Shown: positions 26,854-34,545 of the stretch, piece by piece
Layout: each line of letters begins with the position of its first letter
How positions within the stretch are numbered: position 1 is the first letter of the stretch
Assembly (NCBI GenBank): GCA_029565685.1
Contig: JAKQNR010000045.1
Span: forward strand, 124,001-188,000
Source: a bacterium
GTDB lineage: Bacteria > Zhuqueibacterota > Zhuqueibacteria > Residuimicrobiales > Residuimicrobiaceae
Length of the DNA: 64,000 bases
Reading direction: 5' to 3'
Made by a program: the position numbers and the translations under genes
The notes under the pieces: model-generated
Databases searched by the model: none
Told to the model about the DNA's origin: nothing
Seen by the model: only the letters and a program-made list of their open reading frames with translations

Positions 26854-27028
26854 CGAAATCCGCACTGCTCCGTGCTTGTCGGTATGAATAGCAGCCAAGG
26901 GGGGCATCGCAAACGTTGTAACGCTCTCAGATCCAAGTTTGAATATTGACCCAACGAAGGGAGGGGGAGGCGGAGGCCATTTTCCCCGAACTACACCCGG
27001 CGGGGGAAGTCGCGTGCGAGGAGAAGGT

Positions 27029-28390
27029 ATGCAAGGTAATCTAACCACCGAGATAAAAAAACTCAACGAACAATTGCACCAAAATCCGTCTTCCATGCTG
27101 TTCGCCCGGTTGGCAGATCGATATCTGGCGTTGAACGAAATTGAAAAGGCCATCGACATCTGCCAGAGCGGGTTGCGCCATCATCCGGACTATTCCAGCG
27201 CCTATTTCGTCCTGGCTAAATGTTACTTTGCGCGCAAGCAGTATGATGAGGCGGAACGCCGCCTAAAGCGGGTGCTCAGGCTCGAACCCACCTTTTTGCA
27301 GGCCCACAAGCTGTACAGCGATCTGATGGCAGAGATCGGTTGGACGCAATCCAGCCATACCAGTCTGCGTAGAATACGAGAGATTGATCCGCTTTATCCA
27401 TTGACCATTGAGGAGGAGCCCACCGGCTCGTCAGCCGATAGCTATGCCGCTTCCCCCATGACGCCCTCTGCGCCCAGCGCCCTGGAATTGGACGCAGTGA
27501 TGGACGCTTATCCGGTGGATGCGGGCAAGGTCGGCGAAGATCTCTTTGAAGCGCCGCCCGCTGTCAGCGCAGCACCGCCGCAGGCCGCAGTATCGCCCGA
27601 CCTGGAGCCGGAACTGTCCATGGATCTTCCGGACGATGATTTTGAAAAAGAAGAAGCCCGTTTTTCCAAGATCCTCGATGACTTATTTAGCCCGCGCATG
27701 GCGGAGGAAGAACGCGCTCAGGATGAGACGCGCACCGTCATCGAGCGTGCGGCGCGCAGCCAGGAGCCGGCTCCGCTCGAACCGCCTTTTGTCAAACCGG
27801 AACCCGTGCTTCCGCCGCCCTCCCCGACTCTGGCCGACCGCCTGAGCGATGGGGTCATTCCAGACCGGCCCGCCCGCATCGAGGTTGCACCGTCGGTTCC
27901 GCCGCCGCCGAAAGAAAAAGCGGAACCGCCCAGACCCGTTCCGCCGTTCAGCGCCCCTCCGCCCAAACCGGTCCGAGAAGATCCTTTTGCATCCAGGCTT
28001 GAAGACGACAAATCCTTTGAAGCCGAGGAGAAAGAATTTGGCTCCTTTCTCTCAACTCTGGACGACATGGATGAAGCCGAAGAGCCGATTTCTTTCGATA
28101 GTCAACTGTTGAATCCTTCTGCGGATTCCGAGATCGCCGAACAAACAGACGAGTCGGCTCTGGATTTTCCTGCGGAAGAGATGGATACGCCCATCAACGC
28201 CAGGAGCCGCAGCGAAAAGCCCAAGGAAAAATTCGTCACACCCACGCTGGGCGAGATCTATGCCGCACAGGGTCAGTATGCCAAAGCCATCAGCGTTTTC
28301 GAGCTGTTGCTGAAAAAAAACCCGGAGAACGAATGGTATAAAACCAAGCTGGAGTATCTAAAGAAGAAAAATCAGGAAGAGAAATCCTGA
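27029..28390 (+). CDS. TPR-repeat protein with long proline/acid-rich linker
   Basis: 453 residues. About four TPR motifs fill residues 5-130 (LADRYLALNEIEKAIDICQSGL, YFVLAKCYFARKQYDEAERRLKR and others). A low-complexity, proline- and glutamate-rich region spans about 150-400, and a final TPR (LGEIYAAQGQYAKAISVFELLL) lies near the C-terminus. No signal peptide is visible, so it is probably a cytoplasmic scaffold. The ATG at 27029 is certain in practice because GAGGAG lies five bases upstream. The in-frame codons back to 26939 would encode a poly-glycine stretch from a G-rich leader and are rejected. Similar proteins in related phyla have no assigned function. Confidence 0.8.
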   Translation: MQGNLTTEIKKLNEQLHQNPSSMLFARLADRYLALNEIEKAIDICQSGLRHHPDYSSAYFVLAKCYFARKQYDEAERRLKRVLRLEPTFLQAHKLYSDLMAEIGWTQSSHTSLRRIREIDPLYPLTIEEEPTGSSADSYAASPMTPSAPSALELDAVMDAYPVDAGKVGEDLFEAPPAVSAAPPQAAVSPDLEPELSMDLPDDDFEKEEARFSKILDDLFSPRMAEEERAQDETRTVIERAARSQEPAPLEPPFVKPEPVLPPPSPTLADRLSDGVIPDRPARIEVAPSVPPPPKEKAEPPRPVPPFSAPPPKPVREDPFASRLEDDKSFEAEEKEFGSFLSTLDDMDEAEEPISFDSQLLNPSADSEIAEQTDESALDFPAEEMDTPINARSRSEKPKEKFVTPTLGEIYAAQGQYAKAISVFELLLKKNPENEWYKTKLEYLKKKNQEEKS

Positions 28391-28445
28391 GCGGTTTGCT
28401 TTCTTCCCCGCGACCGGGGTTGATTTACACCCATCCGCCTTTTAC

Positions 28446-28475
28446 ACCCGTGTTGCCGGCGCACGCGGGTTTTTT
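28446..28475 (+). terminator. intrinsic terminator after the TPR gene
   Basis: ACCCGTGT (28446-28453) pairs with ACGCGGGT (28463-28470), eight pairs including one G-U, around a nine-base loop. A run of T follows. It ends the uvrB-to-TPR group and precedes the glycosyltransferase start at 28491. Confidence 0.75.
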
Positions 28476-28490
28476 ATTGAGTGGACATTC

Positions 28491-29456
28491 ATGTTTGATG
28501 CATTCCATACCCCAGTCCTCACCACGGGTCCGCCTTCGGCCGTCGGTTCCGACGAGCCGAGTCCGGTACGAATCGCTGTGGTGATCGTCGCCTACAACAG
28601 CCGCGACGATCTGGCCTTGGCGTTGCCGGCTTTGCGCGACGGTCTGCGGAATTTTCGCTATGCCCTCTGGGTCATCGATAATGCGAGCCGAGACGGCAGC
28701 GTGGACTTTGTACGGCAAGCACAGCGCCTGGATCCGCATATTCGAATGGTCATCAACAACCGCAACCGCGGCTATACCGCGGCGATCAATCAGGGGCTCG
28801 AGCTGGCAGGCGACGCCGACTATGTGCTGTTGCTCAACCCGGATGTGCTGATTCCCCCGACCACGATTCCGATTTTGCTGCAGGAGATGGAGAAAGACCC
28901 CGCCATCGGCGTCATCGCTCCGCAAATGCGGCGCCGGAATGGAACCGTGCTGCCCTCGTGTCGAAGGTTTCCGCGGCCGAGCGATGTATTCAGCGAATGG
29001 CTGCCGCACCGACTGCTGCACCGTTTTCGGCCCAGCTACCGCGACTGGAAGATGAGCGACTTTGACCACCGCTCCAGCCGCGACGTCGATCAACCGCAGG
29101 GAGCGTTTTTACTGGTGCGGCGCGAAGCCCTGGCGCAAATCGGTCGGTTGGATGAACGCTTCTTCATGTTTTTCAGTGATGTGGATTTTTGCCGACGCGT
29201 GGTTCAGGCCGGCTGGCGGATTCGTTTTTGCGCCAGCACCTTTGTCTATCATCAGGCCGGCAGCGCGGTGCGCAAATGCCGGCCGGCCATGCTGGCCTCG
29301 TCGCATCGCTCTTTTGCCGATTATTTGCGCAAGCAGGCGCACCGGCCTGGGCAAAAGTTTGGCATACTAGTTGTATCTTTGTGGTTGTTGATTCTGCTTC
29401 CGCCTCGTCTGTTGCTGGCGTATTTGCAGGAAGGTTCGTTTTTGCAACACCAATAA
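28491..29456 (+). CDS. GT2 family glycosyltransferase (rhamnosyltransferase-like)
   Basis: 321 residues. The GT-A fold is seen as IAVVIVAYNSRDDL near residue 25, WVIDNASRDGSVDF, NRGYTAAINQGLELA, the metal-binding DxD-type region (YVLLLNPDVLIPP) and GAFLLVRREALAQIGRLDERFFMFFSDVDFCRR. This is the WbbL-type signature of transferases that add rhamnose or another sugar to surface glycans. A C-terminal hydrophobic helix (GILVVSLWLLILLPPRLLLAYL) probably anchors it to the inner membrane. It resembles the partial gene at 63240. It stands first in the group leading to the subtilase, 18 bases before it. Confidence 0.88.
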   Translation: MFDAFHTPVLTTGPPSAVGSDEPSPVRIAVVIVAYNSRDDLALALPALRDGLRNFRYALWVIDNASRDGSVDFVRQAQRLDPHIRMVINNRNRGYTAAINQGLELAGDADYVLLLNPDVLIPPTTIPILLQEMEKDPAIGVIAPQMRRRNGTVLPSCRRFPRPSDVFSEWLPHRLLHRFRPSYRDWKMSDFDHRSSRDVDQPQGAFLLVRREALAQIGRLDERFFMFFSDVDFCRRVVQAGWRIRFCASTFVYHQAGSAVRKCRPAMLASSHRSFADYLRKQAHRPGQKFGILVVSLWLLILLPPRLLLAYLQEGSFLQHQ

Positions 29457-29474
29457 AAACATACTGAGATTCGC

Positions 29475-32400
29475 ATGAATATGAATAGAATGAATGGAAT
29501 GGCGCCAGAGCGGCGGTTGATGGGGCTGATTTTCCTTTGTGTGTTTCTCTTGAGTCACATGGGTACACCGGCTGTAGCGGCGGAAAGATCTGTTTTGATC
29601 CGGCTGCGCGAACTGCCCGGCTCTTTGGCTAAAACTGCGGCGCAGGATCACGCGTCGGTCGGAATCCCCAGCCTGGATGCTGTGGCGCGCCGCTATCCTC
29701 CTGTTCATATCGAGCCTGTGGCGCCGGTTACCAATGATCCGAACAGACTGCATAAGGCCATGTCCACTGATCCGGCATTCCGCTGGATTAAATGGGTGAC
29801 GCCCGATTCCGTGGATCCGGAGCGGTTGCTCGGCGAGTTGTCCAAGCTCGAGGAAGTGGAAGCGGCTGAATTGAACCGCGCTTTTCGCCTGCATCATTTG
29901 CCCGACGACCCCCTCGTCGGTTCGCAGTGGGCTCTGTCTCGCATCCGCGCGTTTGACGCCTGGGAGGTGGAGCGCGGCAAAGCGGAGGTGCTGATCGCGG
30001 TGATCGATTCCGGCATCGACTACACCCATCCGGATCTGGTCGGAAATCTGTACATTCATCCGGGCGAGGATGTAAACGGCAACGGCGTGGTGGATGCAGC
30101 GGATTTCAATGGGGTGGATGACGATCGCAACGGTTTTATCGATGACGTGCGCGGATGGGATTTTACTGATGCGCCCAATTATCCCAGCGGCGGAGACTAT
30201 CTCGAACGCGACAATGATCCTATGGATGAAATGGGACACGGCACAGCGGTGGCCGGCCTGATCGCGGCAGTGGCGGATAACCGCATCGGCATCGCTGGAT
30301 TGGCGCATGGCTGCCGCATACTGAACCTGCGCTCCATGAACGCCGGCGGTTATGGGGAAGAGGACGATGTCGCTTCGGCGATTTTATACGCCGTGAGTTT
30401 GAAAGCCGCAGTGATCAACATGAGCTGGGGCGACACTTTTGTCACCCGTTTGTTGGATGATGTGGTGCGCTATGCCGCATCACAGAACGTGGTCTTGGTG
30501 GCCTCGGCAGGCAACTCCAGCTCGGATATGATTCACTATCCCTCCGGCTTTGAGCCGGTGATCTCGGTAGGCGCCTCAACCCCCGAAGATTACTATGCCG
30601 CCAGTTTCAGCAACTATGGGCCGACGATCGACCTGGTGGCGCCGGGCGAGAAGATCGTTTCCACCACCTTGCACAGTCGTTATGACTCGACGTTGCGCGG
30701 CACTTCTTTCTCCGCCCCCTATGTATCCGCCGCCGCCGCACTGGTGCTGAGCCGGCATCCTTATTTTTCTCCCACAGTGGTGCGCGATATTTTAACCGCC
30801 ACTGCGGATGATCTGGGCGATCCGGGCTGGGATCCCTACTATGGCGCTGGCCGGCTTAACGTTCATCAAGCGCTGCGTTCGCAACAGCAGGCCAATGTGC
30901 AGATCACTTCTCCTTGGCTGGATGACGGGTTCCGTCAAGGCCCGATCGATTTCCGAGGCAGCGCCTGGAGCTCCAGTTTTGCCGGTTATGATCTCTATTA
31001 CGGCCTAGGCGACAATCCGGAAAAATGGGTGACCATTGTCGCCAATAAGACTCGGCCGGTCCTGGATGGCCTTTTAGGTTCGTGGACCTCCCTGCCGGCC
31101 ACGGACGGTCCCTGTACGCTGCGGCTGCTGGTGCATAATGTGGACGGTTCGGAGCAGGAATCGCGGGTGCGTATTTTTATCGACCGCACGCCTCCCCAGA
31201 TCAGCGGCGTGGAACTGTTGCCGATGCTCGATGCGGATCGCCACTCTGTATTGATCCAGTATCATACCGACGATCTTGCGGAAAATACGGTCTATTATCG
31301 CTCCGAGGGGGTGAACGAACCGTTCAAAGAAATCCCCATGCTCTACCGCACCGTGGAGCCGCGTCTGAATTTCAGTCAGAGCCACGCGACTGGAAAGCTG
31401 GAAATGAAATTCATGGCGCGCAACGGCGCCGGACTGCACACCATCGATGATCACGGCGGAAAATTATACGCGGCCGATCTCTCCGGCACGCCCATCGACC
31501 GCCTGAGTTATGCCCCTATGGATTACTCGATCCCTCACGGTCATCTGCTGGACGCCAGAGTCGATTTCAATCAGAACAAAATACCCGAGCTCATCGTCGG
31601 CGTGTATCCCAAGAACGGCGGCATTGTCTGCCAGTGGTATGAATTTACCGGCGACGGTTTTGCCGTCGTCGCGATGCTGCCCGAGTTCCTGGTGCCGAGG
31701 GATATCGGCGACAGCAACGGCAATAAAAAGCCGGAGCTTTTGGCCGGGTATGGGTTTTCCTCCTATCTGTATGAAAACAACGCTTCATCCGGCATCGACC
31801 TGGCGCCGGTCAAGAGCTGGATCGGCAGCAGCAGCGAGCAGTACTGGGGAAGCCGCCTGGTGGATGTCGACGGCGATGAGCGGGATGAGGTGATCTTGCG
31901 CGTGCAAAAAAGCGGCGTTGATGCGATCAACGACCTTTTTGAAATTTGGAAGTGCGGCGCCGACGGTCAATACGTTCGCATCGCCGGCCTTGCCAACCCT
32001 ACGACCGGGGATAATTTGAACGGCGTGCCGCATTGTTCGGTGGGCGATTGGGACGGCGACGGCCGCACGCAAATCCTTCTCGGCGACAGCGACGGCGATC
32101 TCTATATGTACGAGCAGAGCGGCGCCGGTTTCAGCCTGGTGTGGCAGGACCGGCTGCCGTTGCAAGATGCGATCGAATGGACCGCCAGCGGCGATTTTGA
32201 CGGCGACGGCGTACAAGAGTTTGTCGCCGGCTGTCACTCTGATCCCTCGCTCAACAGCGAGCACAGTTACGATGCGCGTCATTGGTACTATCGAATCTAT
32301 GATCATCAGGGGGAGAACGACTATCGCTTGGTCGCCGAATGGCGATTTTTCGGCTATGAAAGCACCAAGGATTTTCCCTGCGGAGTGACCGCCGGCGATG

Positions 32401-33764
32401 TGGATCAGGACGGCAGAGACGAAGTGTTGATCACCGCATATCCGGATTTCTACCTGGCGGAATGGGAAGCGGATCGTTATCAGGTCACCTTTCATGCCGC
32501 GTCCATTCAGGGCAACGGCGCCCTGGTGGTGGATGCGGACCACGACGGCCGGCAAGAGTTCTGGATCAGCGACGGCGAAAAAATTCGGCCTTACCGCAGA
32601 GTCGGCGTCGCCGCCGCGCCGCCGGCGCCGGTCGGCATCGCCGTCCATCCCGTGAATGAACGCTCCGTTCAACTGACCTGGTATCCGGTTCCGGGCGCGG
32701 ATGAATATCTGGTGTATCGCGGTGTGGATGCCGAGGATCTGCAGGTTCTGCAGACGGTCGCGGCGCCGGCGTTTTTCGACACCACCGTGGCCAGCGGGAT
32801 TTTGTACCACTATGCCTTAGCCTGCATCGATAATGAAAAAAGTCCCAATCGCAGTCATCTGTCGGCGGTCTATTCGGCAAGGCCGGGCGCCAAACCCTGG
32901 TTGCTCGCGGAAGCCTATGCAACCGAGCGAACGGTGCGGCTCTATTTCAGCGAGCCCATGGCCGTCAGCGCCAAAGATCCCACGCATTATACGATCGACG
33001 GCGACCTCGGCCGACCAACGTCTTGCGGGTACGATAAAGGCGGCAAAGAGATTCTGTTGACTTTGGGCAAGCGGATCAATCAGCGTGGACAGTTCACGGT
33101 AACGGCCGCCGGCCTGATGGATCTGGACGGCACGCCTCTGGATGAGGACAGGAGCAGCGCCATATTCACTGTGAGCGATATCGTTCCTCCTCCTTATTTG
33201 CTCGAGGCCACTCTGATCAGGGAACAAACCATTCGGCTGACCTTCAGCGAATCCATGGATCCCAGAGAACTGCTCGACCCGGTTTATTATGAAATGAGCG
33301 ATGGTTTACAGGTGGTCTCGGTCAAGTTGGTACGCTCTTGCGACCAAGTCGATCTGACCATCGTCCCGGAAACTCTGATGGGCGCGTTCGGCAAGAGATA
33401 TTGGATCAGGGTGCACAGCATGCGGAGCCATAATGGTCCGGCGATTCAAAAGGGCCGCGGTGATATGATTCAGCTTATTTTTTCCAAATTCAATCTGGAT
33501 GATGTTTACACTTTTCCCAATCCTTATCGCGCGGGTCTGGATGACGGCGGCATTACGTTCGCCAATCTGACCATTGAGGCGGATATCCGCGTGACGACCT
33601 TGGAGGGACGAACGCTGCGCATCCTGCATGAAACCGATGGAGACGGCGGCGTGGTCTGGGACGGCTTGGATGAACAGGGCCGGCCATTGGCCTCCGGCAT
33701 TTACCTCTATCGGGTGAGCAACGACAAAGAATCCAAATGGGGCAAGTTGGCCATTGTGCGCTGA
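29475..33764 (+). CDS. secreted subtilisin-like serine protease with FG-GAP, FN3, Ig-like and T9SS C-terminal domains
   Basis: 1429 residues. A signal peptide (LMGLIFLCVFLLSHMGTPAVA) precedes a propeptide. The S8 protease domain has its triad at Asp178 (VIDSGID), His255 (MGHGTAVAG) and Ser411 (RGTSFSAP). Seven FG-GAP/VCBS-like calcium repeats follow (for example DWDGDGRTQILLG and DVDQDGRDEVLI; about residues 695-1035), then an FN3 domain and two SbsA-type Ig domains (LYFSEPMAV, LTFSESMD). The end (YTFPNPYRAG through ASGIYLYRVSND) is a FlgD-like T9SS sorting domain. It would be exported through the outer membrane and attached to the surface or released. It probably degrades extracellular protein. 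The coaE frame overlaps its last codons. Confidence 0.93.
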   Translation: MNMNRMNGMAPERRLMGLIFLCVFLLSHMGTPAVAAERSVLIRLRELPGSLAKTAAQDHASVGIPSLDAVARRYPPVHIEPVAPVTNDPNRLHKAMSTDPAFRWIKWVTPDSVDPERLLGELSKLEEVEAAELNRAFRLHHLPDDPLVGSQWALSRIRAFDAWEVERGKAEVLIAVIDSGIDYTHPDLVGNLYIHPGEDVNGNGVVDAADFNGVDDDRNGFIDDVRGWDFTDAPNYPSGGDYLERDNDPMDEMGHGTAVAGLIAAVADNRIGIAGLAHGCRILNLRSMNAGGYGEEDDVASAILYAVSLKAAVINMSWGDTFVTRLLDDVVRYAASQNVVLVASAGNSSSDMIHYPSGFEPVISVGASTPEDYYAASFSNYGPTIDLVAPGEKIVSTTLHSRYDSTLRGTSFSAPYVSAAAALVLSRHPYFSPTVVRDILTATADDLGDPGWDPYYGAGRLNVHQALRSQQQANVQITSPWLDDGFRQGPIDFRGSAWSSSFAGYDLYYGLGDNPEKWVTIVANKTRPVLDGLLGSWTSLPATDGPCTLRLLVHNVDGSEQESRVRIFIDRTPPQISGVELLPMLDADRHSVLIQYHTDDLAENTVYYRSEGVNEPFKEIPMLYRTVEPRLNFSQSHATGKLEMKFMARNGAGLHTIDDHGGKLYAADLSGTPIDRLSYAPMDYSIPHGHLLDARVDFNQNKIPELIVGVYPKNGGIVCQWYEFTGDGFAVVAMLPEFLVPRDIGDSNGNKKPELLAGYGFSSYLYENNASSGIDLAPVKSWIGSSSEQYWGSRLVDVDGDERDEVILRVQKSGVDAINDLFEIWKCGADGQYVRIAGLANPTTGDNLNGVPHCSVGDWDGDGRTQILLGDSDGDLYMYEQSGAGFSLVWQDRLPLQDAIEWTASGDFDGDGVQEFVAGCHSDPSLNSEHSYDARHWYYRIYDHQGENDYRLVAEWRFFGYESTKDFPCGVTAGDVDQDGRDEVLITAYPDFYLAEWEADRYQVTFHAASIQGNGALVVDADHDGRQEFWISDGEKIRPYRRVGVAAAPPAPVGIAVHPVNERSVQLTWYPVPGADEYLVYRGVDAEDLQVLQTVAAPAFFDTTVASGILYHYALACIDNEKSPNRSHLSAVYSARPGAKPWLLAEAYATERTVRLYFSEPMAVSAKDPTHYTIDGDLGRPTSCGYDKGGKEILLTLGKRINQRGQFTVTAAGLMDLDGTPLDEDRSSAIFTVSDIVPPPYLLEATLIREQTIRLTFSESMDPRELLDPVYYEMSDGLQVVSVKLVRSCDQVDLTIVPETLMGAFGKRYWIRVHSMRSHNGPAIQKGRGDMIQLIFSKFNLDDVYTFPNPYRAGLDDGGITFANLTIEADIRVTTLEGRTLRILHETDGDGGVVWDGLDEQGRPLASGIYLYRVSNDKESKWGKLAIVR

Positions 33765-34404
33765 ACGCCGGCAAATATTGTACGTGGGTTTGACCGGAGG
33801 ATTCGCGGCCGGCAAATCGACGGTCTCCAAGTTGCTGCACGACCAGTTTGGCATTCCGGTGATCGATGTGGACCAGGCCGGCCGCCGCGCGGTGGAAGAG
33901 TCGCCTGCCGTGCTGGCTGCGCTGCACGATGCCTTTGGCGATGCCTATTTTACCGCTGCAGCCAAGCTGAAACGAAAAAAGCTGGGCGAACGGGTTTTTC
34001 GTGATGAGCAAGCCAGAGCCACGCTCAATCGGATCGTGCACCCGGCCATGCTCAAGATCGTGGCGGCGGAAATGAAACAGGCGGCGGAGCGGACTCCCCG
34101 AACGCCTTATGTAGTGGTCGATGCGGCTCTGCTTTTTGAACTGGATCTGCATAAAAAGATGGATGTGGTGGTAACCGTGTGGGCGCCTCTATCTGTATGC
34201 CAACGGCGGGCCGGCCGGCGCGACGGCCTGACCAAGACGGAAGTGGCGGCGCGGTATCAGGCGCAATGGTCGATGGCGCAAAAAATCGTCGGCGCCGATT
34301 ACACGCTGGATAATTCCACCACTCGCGCGGCTCTGCGAACAGCGGTTCGGCATCTTCATTATCAGCTCTTGGATCAAGCGCAGCAAAAGCGCCGGCGCGG
34401 CTGA
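33754..34404 (+). CDS. coaE: dephospho-CoA kinase
   Basis: 216 residues. The P-loop GLTGGFAAGKS is at residues 12-22, with VIDVDQAGR, the conserved LNRIVHP and VVVDAALLFE. It phosphorylates dephospho-CoA in the last step of CoA synthesis; panB and panC of the same pathway lie at 51350-53098. The start is a TTG at 33754 that overlaps the protease stop by 11 bases. A TTG at 33778 or GTG at 33784 would trim the N-terminus close to the P-loop, so the exact start is uncertain. No good ribosome site is seen, which suggests coupling to the protease gene. Confidence 0.93.
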   Translation: MCAERRQILYVGLTGGFAAGKSTVSKLLHDQFGIPVIDVDQAGRRAVEESPAVLAALHDAFGDAYFTAAAKLKRKKLGERVFRDEQARATLNRIVHPAMLKIVAAEMKQAAERTPRTPYVVVDAALLFELDLHKKMDVVVTVWAPLSVCQRRAGRRDGLTKTEVAARYQAQWSMAQKIVGADYTLDNSTTRAALRTAVRHLHYQLLDQAQQKRRRG

Positions 34405-34545
34405 TATCCGCCAGAAGAGTTTTTACGATGGATGGCAACCCGGACAATTTTTTTTCTGCCCGGGATCCGTCCTGATGCATCATCGGCCCGGACACAGCGC
34501 GGCGAGGAATTCCCTGCACGTCCTGTCGGCCGAGTGGGAGCTTTC

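Noticed and set aside
26939..27028. N-terminal extension of the TPR protein with a run of glycines
   Set aside because: The glycines come from a G-rich leader, and a strong GAGGAG site sits right before the ATG at 27029.
28396..28584. 62-residue frame between the TPR and glycosyltransferase genes
   Set aside because: It crosses the intrinsic terminator at 28446-28475 and overlaps the start of the glycosyltransferase in another frame.
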